NCBI GenBank assembly: GCA_037367355.1
Contig: CM074697.1
Span: 124,001 to 188,000, forward strand
DNA: 64,000 nucleotides
Direction: 5' to 3'
From: Neoscytalidium dimidiatum
Lineage: Eukaryota > Ascomycota > Dothideomycetes > Botryosphaeriales > Botryosphaeriaceae
The notes beneath the pieces were generated by a model, which saw only the letters and a list, made by a program, of their open reading frames with translations, ran no database searches and was not told the DNA's origin. Numbering within the stretch: the stretch's first letter is position 1; every line of letters starts with the position of its first letter. Both the position numbers and the translations under genes were made by a program. Below are positions 47,659 to 57,959 of this stretch, piece after piece.

Positions 47659-48348
47659 ATGGCCACCGAAGCTGAGACCCCCGTCGTCGACACCACCCCC
47701 ATCTCGCCTGTCCGCAGCAACGAGCGCCGCAACTCGCTCGAGAAGCACCTGCAGCACCGTCCAGATGTCCAGGACCTGAAGAACAGGCATATTCTGCTCG
47801 ATACCAACGCTGCTCCGTGGGTTGACCCTGATCGCTACGGATTTTCAGCTGCTTTCCATGTTCCAATTAGAATGTGGCAGCAGAAAGAGCAAGGCTGTAG
47901 CTAACTCGTCCACAGTGCCCTCCAGCAGAAGCAGCTGGAACTCGAGCGTCAGCGCATCAGCGACAATCTGAAGAAGGGCTTGGCCCACCGTCCGGACCGC
48001 GAGACCCTGGTTGAGCGTACGTACTCTCCTTTCCCTTCGTCCCTCACCATACCGTGCTCGGACCTACCGCACTCCGTTTCACAGCAACTCCCCACGGCCA
48101 CCCTTCTCTATGCTGTCCCCCTGTCCATTTTCCTGGGACAACGTCAGGCGACTAGTTGCTAACAGAAGCGGATCCTTCCAGGCCACATCCTGCCCGACTC
48201 CAACGCCGCGCCGGCACTGCAAGCCCATCAGCTCGAGCTCGAGCGCAACATGAAGGCCGACAGCCTGGAGAACGCCCTCAAGCACCGGCCTGCCCCGGAG
48301 GATCTCGTCAACAAGGGCATCCTGGCCGAGAACCCCGCGAGTCCATAA
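47659..48348 (+). CDS. Three-RPEL-repeat protein
   Basis: Three exons (47659-47816, 47916-48016, 48182-48348) give 141 aa. Three RPEL-type motifs start at R34, R78 and R122 (HRPDVQDLKNRHIL, HRPDRETLVERHIL, HRPAPEDLVNKGIL), exactly 44 residues apart. Between them the segment DTNAAPALQQKQLELE recurs as DSNAAPALQAHQLELE. Animal RPEL repeats (MRTF, Phactr) bind monomeric actin; small fungal RPEL proteins are common but little studied, so an actin link is inference. The N-terminal 25 residues are disordered with a TPISPVRS phospho-like site. The introns split the repeats at two different points. Confidence 0.88.
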
Positions 48349-48861
48349 GTGTACACGCTCTTTGTTCGGAAACATTCGAACTAGGGGAGACATCACAACT
48401 TGGCATGCATGATTGAATGTTCTATTTTTTCTTGCTCGAAATGGCGTTTTGCACTTTGACTCGGCGAATGACCGAGTGGGCTTGGCTATGTTCTTTTTTG
48501 CTTCAGCACCTCTTTCTCTCGACCACCGCTCGGCAATGACGCAACAGCAATCGATAATTGTCAAAGGAAGTAACGATCGATTTATCCAACCCCAAGAACG
48601 GAAAGGCGCGCACGCACATTATGGCGGGAGTCGATTGTATTAGTTTGATTAGCTATCCACAATAGCAACCTATTTTCAAACATCAACCATGGTGGTTATT
48701 TGCCTCATGGAATTCACCCCGACATTACTCGTACATAGCTTCCGGATTCCAAAATACGCAAACACGCTCGATCAGCTAAACATCCCCAACCATTACAACA
48801 AGAAGAGAACAAGGAGAGAGAGAGAAAAAAAGAATCTCACTCGCTAGTCTCATCCTCTCCC
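48349..48861. other. Convergent intergenic, 513 bp
   Basis: 3' UTRs of the RPEL gene (plus) and the dehydrogenase (minus). An A/G-rich tract lies near 48800-48840. No gene is seen. Confidence 0.55.
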
Positions 48862-49902
48862 TCAGAAGTTCTTCGTGACGCCCGGCTCGATCCCCTCCAG
48901 GATCTCGCTCAGCTCCTCCCACACCCGCCTCTGCAGCTCCTTCCCCTCCTCGCTCGTCACCAGGGCCGCGGGCTTCTTGACCACGCCGTCGCTGACGTAC
49001 TGGCCGTGGTACTCGGGCCCGGCGCTGGCGCAGATGACGAAGTTGCGGGCGCCCTCCTCGCTCGAGCGCTCGAGCAGCAGCTCCAGCAGCCGCACGCCCC
49101 AGCGCATGTAGAACGGGCCCTCGTAGGCCTCGCGCCGGAGCGCGCTGGCGCAGAGCCCCGGGTTCGGCGCCGTCAGGACGACGGGATACGGCTGGCCGCC
49201 GGGGGCCCTCGGGCCGGCGAGCGCCGGGTCGGACGCCAGCGCGCGCACGACGAAGACCTCGAGCAGCTTGGACACGTTGTAGCGGTCGGGCATGTCGGAC
49301 TTGTCGGGGCTGCGCAGCGTCTCGAAGATGGGCGCGGCCCGGTCGCGCTTGGTGACCTCGTCGAAGGTGGTGAAGAAGTGGACCTCGGACGAGACGACGG
49401 TCAGGTGGGCGAGCGTGTTGGTGCGCGCGGCCGTCTCGCGCAGCTTGGGGAGCAGGAGCAGCGAGAGCAGGAAGGTCGAGATGACGTTGGTCGTGACGGT
49501 CGTCTCGTGGCCGCCCTCGGCCAGCGCGAAGCCGCCCGTCGCCACGCCCGCGTTGCAGACGAGCGCGTCGAGGCGGGGCAGCCCCTTGGCGCGCGCGGCG
49601 AAGGCGCGCACGCTGTCGTACGAGCAGAGGTCGAGCGGCCAGACCTCGACCGTCGAGGGGTCGCGCTTGGTGGTCGAGAGGATGGAGGCGCGCGCCTCCT
49701 CGCCCTTGGCGGTCGAGCGCGAGGAGATGATGACCTTGGCGGCGTCGAGCGCGGCGATGGTGCGCGCCGTCTCGAGGCCCAGGCCGACGTTGGCGCCCGT
49801 GACGATGACGACGCGGTCGGTGAAGGGCGTCGTGGGCTTGGGGACCGTGACGAAGAGCTGGGAGTGGAGGAAGCTGAGGATGGTGCCGATTGAGGGGGCC
49901 AT
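48862..49902 (-). CDS. Short-chain dehydrogenase/reductase, retinol-dehydrogenase-like
   Basis: Intronless 346-aa protein; I chose the ATG at 49902 because translation upstream of it is Lys-rich UTR-like sequence. The Rossmann motif TGANVGLG is at residues 35-42, NAG is in the middle (LVCNAGVATGG), and the active-site pair is YNVSK. The upstream catalytic Ser region is VVSSEVHFF. The length and the TGANVGLG form match the fungal group annotated as retinol dehydrogenase 12-like or WW-domain-oxidoreductase-like, often associated with membranes or lipid droplets. The substrate is unknown. The coding region is strongly GC-rich. Confidence 0.92.
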   Translation of the reverse strand: MAPSIGTILSFLHSQLFVTVPKPTTPFTDRVVIVTGANVGLGLETARTIAALDAAKVIISSRSTAKGEEARASILSTTKRDPSTVEVWPLDLCSYDSVRAFAARAKGLPRLDALVCNAGVATGGFALAEGGHETTVTTNVISTFLLSLLLLPKLRETAARTNTLAHLTVVSSEVHFFTTFDEVTKRDRAAPIFETLRSPDKSDMPDRYNVSKLLEVFVVRALASDPALAGPRAPGGQPYPVVLTAPNPGLCASALRREAYEGPFYMRWGVRLLELLLERSSEEGARNFVICASAGPEYHGQYVSDGVVKKPAALVTSEEGKELQRRVWEELSEILEGIEPGVTKNF

Positions 49903-51228
49903 TGCGGTGGTGGTGGTATTTCCTTTTTTCTTTTTCCTTTTTTTTCCCCCCCTCTTTCTTTTTGCTAGGAGATGTTGGTTTTGTGGTAATGGTGGGTTTT
50001 TTTTTTCTCGCTGCGGGAGATCGATAGCTAGATGTGGATGGATGGTCTGGAACGCAGAGGAGATTGAAGCGGGGGAAGAAGTGGATTTAAATAGAAGGCT
50101 GTCAGTTTGAGCAGCGTGTCCACCTTTGCTCTCTTGCATTAGTTTCGACTCCCTCTCCTCCCGGCGTTCGCGTCTGGAGCGCGACTTGAGACGTGCTGTG
50201 ACGCCATCAGCTTTAAGTCCGTGTTAAAGCCTGCCCACCCGCGATGCGGAGGCGGGCGCAGCCATTTCGAGCCCCCCTGTCCTCTCGGAGCAATTCAGGC
50301 TCCGAACATTGCGTGGAAGGATTGCAGCCTGGTGGCTTGGGTGTGCCCCTCGCTCTAGATGACTGGGTGAGATTTGCTGGGCAAGAACAATTCCTGTTGT
50401 TGCATGGAGCTTCGGCGTTCTTTGAGAGACAGACTGGAGCGAGCGGGCGCTCGCTCGCGTTTTGGGGCCACGTAGTCCGTGGCTTTTGGTCCGGACACTA
50501 TAGCTGGTACGTCAATTTAAACCTCGATGGCGTAGCCATCATTATTGCCAGCAATTTTCGATATGTCAGTATGGGTGATGTTGTTGACTAGATTGATTTT
50601 TTGCCAAGCATCGCAGGTAAGATCTGACAGGGACACAGCCTGCATATTACCCCGGAGCTACGCGCTGTTGTCCGGCCCGTGAGCGCAGCTGTTTCTTGCT
50701 GCTGTCCAGATGTGGAATTAGTGGTCTTAAAATCGGGCTTATGCCGATAATGCCGTCCAATACAAGCGCCGCGTTACACACGTCAGCCCTAGGTGCGGAT
50801 AAAATCCTCCACCCGCAGCCTGACCCACGCAACCCGCGGAATCCGTGTCGGATGGGACGCGCCCGACGATAACGTCGCTTATGTTCGGTGGTATCGCTTC
50901 CTTCCGGCTGCCCACGACTCTCAAAGATGGTTAAGACTTGCCTTTTGGTGTAGTTCTACGAGGTGAGTGCGTATTCTGGAGTTCACAGATTCCGGAGAAA
51001 ACAACCGGGGCGCTATTGCAGCGGACAGTGCTTGAAGCGTACGCATGAATGTCACAAAATTCACTTTTAGACAGTTTCCCATTTCCAATTCATTAGCGAT
51101 ACAGTAAGCGCTTTACACGTGCGCGACGCGAGCGATTGATATCGTCTCCCAAAGTACAACCATTTTTCTCCCCGGGATATCAAAAAAAAAAAAAAAAAGA
51201 ATCGACAGCGTCGTTATTCCAGATTCCC
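49903..51228. other. Intergenic, 1.3 kb
   Basis: Promoter of the dehydrogenase (left; T-rich tracts at 49920-50010 on the plus strand) and 3' UTR of the sugar porter (right). Includes an 8-bp palindromic hairpin near 50437-50456 and an A-run at 51182-51198. No gene is supported. Confidence 0.5.
51182..51198. repeat. Homopolymer A tract
   Basis: Seventeen consecutive A in the 3' flank of the sugar porter gene. Simple sequence, possibly length-variable. Confidence 0.85.
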
Positions 51229-53183
51229 TCACGAGACCCTAGTGACCTCAACCTGCTCGATGCCATTCTTCTCGTCCGGGTTGGGCGAGCGGCGGGTGGT
51301 CGAGTTGGCGTCGACGCCCTCGATGTCCTTGACGAGCTCGGTGACGCCGAAGAGGTCGTCCATGCGCTCGAGCGACAAACCCTTGGTCTCCGGGACGAGG
51401 AACCAGACGAAGAAGAACATGCAGAAGCAGAAGCTGCCGTACGTGAAGAAGCATCTGTTCGAAAGCCAAGTCAGCTATCATCGTCCTCCCAATAGTATTG
51501 TTTCGCCGCCAGCAGTGTATGCAAAGGGGAACTCACCCGTAACCACCCTTGCCCATCGTCGCCAACATATTGGGTGTCGCGCGCGCAACGACGAAGTTGA
51601 ACAGCCATTGCGTGGCCGCGCCCAGCGCGACGTTGGTCGAGCGCAGCCGCGCGGTTGGGATTTCCGAAATGTAGATCCAGCACACGGGGCCCCAGCCGAA
51701 CTGGAAGAAGCCGGCGAACAGGAAGATGCAGACGAGCGCGACGTAGCCGGCGGGCGGGACGGGAGCACCCTCCTTGGGCGGCGCAACCCGCACGTAGATG
51801 CCGATGTAGTACATGCAGGTCCCCTGCGCGATCGAGGTCCAGAGGAGCGAGCGGCGGCGGCCCAGCGAGTCGGCGACGAAGAGCAGGAAGCACGCGCAGG
51901 TCACCATCTTGACGACGCCATAGATTCCCGTGGCGAAGAGGCCAGTTTCGGCAGAGGGAATGCCGAGCGAGCGAAAGATCATGGGGGCATAATAGTTGAC
52001 TGGGGAGGGATGTGTGTAAGTGTTTTGCATTCAAAGGAAGCGTGGTACGGAGTCAACTTACTGGCATTGGTACCGGTCATTTGCTGGCAAACCATCAGAC
52101 CGATGGTGATTAGAGCACGCTTGCGGTTGCCGGGGATGAGCCACATCTCCTTCTGCAAGTCCTTGAGAGAAGCGCCGCCGATCAGACGGCGTTCGTGTTC
52201 GAGCTGTTCCGCAATTTCCTGAAGCTCACTCTGAACGTACGGGTGGGTGGAAGGCAGCTGGCGAATGCGGGTGAGGACTGCAGTGGCCTCCTCCCAGCGG
52301 TCCTGCTTGGCGAGGAAGCGGGGAGACTCATTGCAGAGGTACATGCTGACAAGAAGACAGACGGCGGGGATAGCCTGAGCGACGAGAGGAACAACTGACG
52401 GCGTTATTAGTGATGAATTAATCTCGTATCCCGATTAAGCTCACTGTAAGTAGAGTGGCCATGCAAATGCTTGATGGCGCCGTAGTTCGTCCAGAAAGCC
52501 AGCATAGTACCGGTGGCAATCTAGTCAGGTCAGTCGGAGTCCGGTTTCAGCCACTGGTCCAGTACTCACGAAAAGTTGATAGATACCGGTGAGACCACCG
52601 CGAATAGCACGTGGCGCATTTTCCGAGATATAAAGAGGGACAACCATGGAAGCGGCACCGACACCGAGACCGGCAATGAATCTGTAGCAAGAAAGTGATT
52701 GTCAAAAATGTGTTCCGCACAGACTCCAATTTCCGTATGGAGATGGTTTACACATCAATGGAGCAGCTACAGGGGGCAAATTTACCTTCCGATGTACATT
52801 ACAGCCAAATGGCCCTCACCAGCAGCCTGCATAACGCAACCCACCATGGCAACCAGTGCAGCGAGCAGAAGAGCGGCACGGCGACCGTACTTGTCAGCCA
52901 GCCAGGAAGTGACGAAACAGGCGGCGAAGCAACCAGCTTGAAGGGTGGAAACGATGTTGGCGGATAGGTCAGCGATGCCGGCCTTGTCGAGGTCGTCGAG
53001 CCCGTATTCCTCCTGGAATTTGGGCAGCTCAAGCACACCGCCGATGATACCGATGTCCATGCCGAACAGCATGCCACCGAAGCAGGCGCTGCAGGCCAGC
53101 ATGTAGACGCGCCAGCCGTAGATCTCAATCGGATCGGACTTCATGGCGTCGTTGTGGACGACGCGCTGCAGAAAGGATACCAT
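51229..53183 (-). CDS. MFS sugar porter (hexose/quinate permease type)
   Basis: Six exons (53183-52786, 52681-52570, 52520-52445, 52394-52062, 51999-51537, 51454-51229) give 535 aa. Twelve membrane helices carry the sugar porter signatures: [15 protein letters not shown] in TM1, DKYGRR after TM2, NESPRFL after TM6, the [14 protein letters not shown] motif in TM7 and PETKGLSLE after TM12. The QQxTGxNxxNYY motif is the usual substrate-contacting site of hexose, quinate and similar porters. The transported sugar is unknown. The gene is divergent from a DUF2264 gene 1.78 kb away, which hints at shared induction. Confidence 0.93.
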
Positions 53184-54960
53184 GATTGCGGTGCTGAGGA
53201 TGACCTCGCGGCCAATCGACGGAGCTCAGACGATGACTGAAACGGAGAAAAGAAGAGGAAATGCGTCGGAGCTGGCCAGCCGACCGCGAAAAAGAAGTCG
53301 ATGAGGAAGCTGGGGAGAGAAGAGAAAAGGGTTGCTGGGATGGGAAACAGGCCGAAATATCAAGGTCCGTTCGCAGACAGCGTTGAAACGAAACCGCTCC
53401 AGACGGAAAAGTAAGAGCCGTAGTCGTAGCAGCTGTTGTGGAGAATTAGACAGTGCCGGGCGGTATTAAGAGATGCTCGGCGGCGACGGTTATCTATCCC
53501 GCAAGCCAAGACTGGGCGATTCAGGCGTCGAAGGGGGCCCAGAGCGCGGCGGAAAGTTGCAATTTGTGGGAAATTCTGGCGGGATGGCTTGCCAAGGCGC
53601 CCTTCAAGCTGTTTCCAAGACTGGATCGGATTCTCCGAAGGAAGCCAAGTATCACATGGGACAAAGGCGGTTTAGGGCGGTGTCCAAGGTTAAGCTTGAA
53701 CCTTCGTGTCGCTCAGGACGTGGAGGGGGATGCCCGCTGAAGTAGAGGGCGTACTTATGCTGTGATTGTTAGGTAGTTCTGGGGTAGCAAAACGATGGCA
53801 TGCCGTGTATGCAGTGTGTGTCCCGGGCGTGCGGGCGTGTGCACCATCGCTTCGAGATCCCGCTGCTGCTGCTACTGCTGCTGCTGCCTCTTATCCGACG
53901 CAGGCAACGCGCCGTAGCGTGCGTATTACTCGCCGCGGGGCCCAGCACTCCATCCTGGCCACTCACGGCGAGGTGGGCAACGTTTCGTTCCAGAATGGTA
54001 CCCATGCGCGGGCTGCGGTGTGACTGCAGCCAATGCCTGACGGTGGCTAAAGCCGCGTGAGCAGGGCTCGCGTAGCACATGCCGGTAGATGCCAGTGGGT
54101 GCGGCGTCGGAAAAGATGCGATGTTTGGATACTGGACAGCAACAGGCAGATCTGGAGAAGTGGAGCTGGAGGATCCTTCGCAGTCTTCCCCCCGCCGCCA
54201 CCCCCGGACTCTCTCCGCCCCTCGTCAGCAGCGCAGAAAGAGCCGGCCCCCTCATCCCCCACGCCGGCACCGCGTGGAATTTAGCCGATACGCGGATAAA
54301 AGATGACCGAAGCACAACTGGTTAAAGGCGCTGGCGCCGTGTACAGATCCTCTGGGTGTTGTCGTGCAGCCTCGTGGCGAACTGATCCTTTTCCGCTCCA
54401 TCGACCGCACCACACGCGCAGAGGCTTGACCAGGGGTGAAAAGAAGGCCCTGTTGCCAAGAGTTTGAGGCTTGCGACACGACTGCTTTGCGTCTTGGCCC
54501 GCCTAGGCTTTGCGCGCTCCCGTCGCAATTTCGCCCTCTCGCTCCCATTGGTGCGCCGCTCTGATCTTGTGTTTCTTATCCGCCCGCTGACTCGCTGCGT
54601 CCAACGGCCTCAGATCAAGCCGACCTTGCAGTCCTGCTCCATATTATAGACTTCGCTTGAGACGCGCTACCTTGATTGCTCAATATCTGTCGGAGCTGTC
54701 GCTCCAGCGGTCCGGCCCATCGGCACTTTGACAGGTACGTTCCCAAGTACCGGGCTGCAGTCAATCGCAGAATCAGACAGCAATCAATCAGTCTGCCAAC
54801 CCGTGGCCCGGGGTGTCTGACTGGACATAGAAGCCGAAACGCTCTCAGCAGTGGAGTTCCAGGCCTGAAACGGCCCTCCCTGCACATCATCATCACCCTG
54901 CCACCCATCCCAATTTCCAGATTGGGCTTATAGTCCACCCTCTTAAGTGGCCACTGCATT
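53184..54960. other. Divergent intergenic region, 1.8 kb
   Basis: Holds the promoters of the sugar porter (minus) and DUF2264 gene (plus). A CTG-rich trinucleotide run lies near 53861-53886. I see no gene between them. Confidence 0.5.
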
Positions 54961-57350
54961 ATGTCAGCACCTCATGTCACCAACAACTATGGCCTTGCGG
55001 CAGCCAACCGCCCCTTCCCGCTGCATCCCTTCAACAAGAACCCCATGCGCACTCGCGAAGATGTAGTTGCCGCCTGTGCCTCTCTGCTCGATCCTCTTGC
55101 TGGCGGGACTTCGCCCGGCGGCGCTCTCGTGCGCGTTGGAGGCACTGGTACGCGCTTCGATGAGACTGCTGCCCAGTCCGAGGGTTATGCTCGTCCCTTG
55201 TGGGGCCTGGCGCCACTGCTTGCTGGAGGCAGCGAGTATGCCGGCACCGAGCGTTATGTGCGCGGGTTAGTGAGCGGGACCGATCCTGAGCATGAGGAGT
55301 TCTGGGGATACATGGAAGACCTCGACCAACGTATGGTTGAGGCCTGTCCCATTGGCTTCACTCTTGCCATTGCCGGGAAGCACTTCTGGGATCCCTTGAC
55401 CGAGAAGCAGAAGGAGAATGTCACAGCGTATCTGGGAAGCATGAATGATAAAGAGATGCCCAACACGAATTGGTATGTCTCTTCTTGCTTACTGGTCCCT
55501 CATCTGGACGTGGTTGCAGGTAGATATCGACATGTCCCCGCCACTGTGTATCGTTCCACGCTCTTCGTCCTCATGTTATCCATTTCTACAACCCTACGAT
55601 CCAAAACGTCACCCACCAATGCCCACTACGCAAACTTATTTTCCTGTCCAAACCACTAGAAACTCACCACTTACAGGCTATGGTTCCGCGTCTTCGCCAA
55701 TCTTGGCCTTGCCAAAGTCGGCGCTCCTTACTCACAATCGCGGCTCGAATCCGACATCAAGCACCTCAACACCGTAAGTATCCTCCTCCTCCTCCTCCTC
55801 CTCCACAAAACTGCATAACCTAACCTAACAACTCCCCCAGTTCTACCGCGGCAAAGGCTGGTCCAACGACGGGCCGGCCGGCTACACGCAGATGGACTAC
55901 TACAGCGGCTCGTTCGCGATCCAGTACCTGCAGCTGCTCTACGCGCAGCTCTGCGACGGCAGCGACCCGGAGCGGGCGGCCGAGTTCCGCGCGCGGGCGC
56001 GCCAGTACGCGCTCGACATCGTGTACTACTTCGACGACGAGGGCCGCGCGCTGACGTTCGGGCGCAGCCTGACGTACCGCTTCGCCATGGCCGCCTTCTG
56101 GGGCGCCGTCGCCTTCTCCGACACGGAGCTGCCGGAGCCGCTGTCGTGGGGCGTCGTGAAGGGGTTGCTGCTGCGCAACCTGCGCTGGTGGACGCGGCAT
56201 CCGGACATCTTCCAGCCGAACGGAATGCTCAACATCGGGTATACGTGAGTGGTGGCTCTCTTTCCCTTCTTCCTCTTCCTCTACATCCTGAAAGGAAGCG
56301 CGCGAAGGGCAGGATTACAAAAAAAAAAAAAAAAAGAGGAAAAGAGAGAGAAGCTGACGAGAATTATCACCGGCCATCAGCTACCCGAACACCTACCTCG
56401 CCGAGAACTACAACTCGCCCGGCTCGCCCTACTGGTGCATGCTGGCCTTCGCGCCGCTCGCCCTGCCCGCGACCCACCCCTTCTGGTCCTCGCCGGAGCT
56501 GCCGCACCCGTGGCGGTCCCTCCCGCCCGTCAAGCCGCTGCCCGTGCCGCTCCAGATCGTCAGCAGCCGCGGCGGCCACGCGCTGGCGCTCAGCAGCGGG
56601 CAGAGCTGCCACTACGCGCTCAAGAACACGCAGGCCAAGTACGGGCGCTTTGCGTACAGCGCCGCGTTCGCGTACAGCGTGTCGACGGGGGCGCACACGC
56701 TCGAGCAGTGGGTGCCCGAGTCCGCGCTCGCGCTGTGCGACGACGGCCTCGGCGAGCTGTGGCGCATGCGGCGCGCCGTCGAGGACGCCGCGCTCGAGGA
56801 GCACGACGGCGCGCCCGCCCTGGCGTCCGCGATGCGGCCCTGGAGGGACGTCGAGGTGCGCACGTGGCTGCTGCCGCCCGCCGAGGCGACGCCCTACTGG
56901 CACCTCCGCGTGCACCGCGTCGCGACCGGGCGCGACCTGCTCGCCGCCGAGGGCGCGTGGGCCGTGTTCGGCTGCAGCCTGCGCGACGGCAGGAAGCTGG
57001 GGCCGTACGACGAATCGACGCACCAGGGCTGGGCGTGCGACGACGCGGACGGCAGCGTGCTGGCCGTGTCGCCCAGGTCCGGCGCCGTGGGCATGGTCGA
57101 CCTGCTGCCCGGGAGCAGGACGGCGCGGACGGGGGCCGTCTTGGACGCCGACGCCAACTCGAACATGGTGGAGGCGCGCACGGTGCTGCCGGTCCTGAAG
57201 AGCGAGCTGGCCGCCGGCCAGACCAGGTGGTACGCCACCGCCGTCTTCGCGCTGCCCGAGAGCGTGTCCGGTTGGAAGGACATCTACCGCCAGCATTGGC
57301 AGAAGAGGCCCTCCATTCCGGCTTGGCTTTCCGAGAGGATCGATGCGTGA
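54961..57350 (+). CDS. DUF2264 family protein, putative glycoside-active enzyme
   Basis: Four exons (54961-55472, 55677-55773, 55841-56244, 56381-57350) give 660 aa. The N-terminal two thirds match DUF2264 with aromatic, acidic signatures: [89 protein letters not shown] and [14 protein letters not shown]. This pattern fits an (alpha/alpha) toroid of the kind used by many glycosidases and lyases. The C-terminal third looks beta-rich. In bacteria the family often sits in polysaccharide-utilisation loci. No signal peptide is seen, so a cytosolic role on imported sugar is possible. Activity and substrate are unproven. Confidence 0.88.
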
Positions 57351-57959
57351 GGGTGGTAGAACGGTGCCCTGGCCCGTTCCTATTAGCGGGACCCAGGTCC
57401 ACAGAGCACTGACATCAACCGCGGGTAACGCGAACTAGACATATTAGCCTCATTTCCTAGTGCGGATAGAGCCATAAATAGATCCGGTCATTGAACATTG
57501 TGAAGAAAGAATCCAATTTTGAGCAATATGCGCGCGGCTTTGATTGGAGAGTTAAATGCTCTGGGGTATCTCGAGATCAAGTACAATTATCACAGACACC
57601 CACCCAAGCAGGATGCACGGACTCTGTTAAGGAAAAGCGAACAAGAAGGCGAAAGAGGAAGAAGTGTAGAGAGAAAGAAAAAATGTTGGACGAGCATAGG
57701 AGGAAGGGAGACGCCAAGCCCGCTGCCAATTCCCCTTCCCGAGTTGTTTGAAAAGCCAGAAAAACAAACCTGTCTGTCCATCTCGTAAGAACGCCCGCTG
57801 CCGACATATGTACTGTAAAACGGAGTCCTCCATCCAATCTGGAACTCCGAGGCAAAAGCAAACGCAAAAGCTGACGAGTGCACATGGACATAGGAGAAGT
57901 TTAAGATTGATCGTGGGCCATAAGCAGGAAATCAAAAAAGTGGAGCCGACTGTGTTGGC
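57351..57959. other. Convergent intergenic, 609 bp
   Basis: 3' regions of the DUF2264 gene (plus) and the disordered-protein gene (minus). Overlapping minus-strand frames with hydrophobic runs (57577-57935) lack any homology clue and sit in AT-rich sequence. Confidence 0.5.

Noticed and set aside
48862..50139. N-terminally extended start for the dehydrogenase (ATG at 50139)
   Set aside because: The extra 79 residues are Lys/Arg/Gln-rich and coded by T/C-rich leader DNA; the family begins near MAPSIG at 49902.
50437..50456. 8-bp palindrome GAGCGAGC/GCTCGCTC with a 4-nt loop
   Set aside because: Short and GC-simple; expected by chance in 64 kb of GC-rich DNA.
56146..57412. Long alternative frames (350-390 codons) over the DUF2264 gene, both strands
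   Set aside because: Arg/Ala-rich shadows in GC-rich coding DNA; only the DUF2264 frame shows conserved motifs and phase-matching introns.
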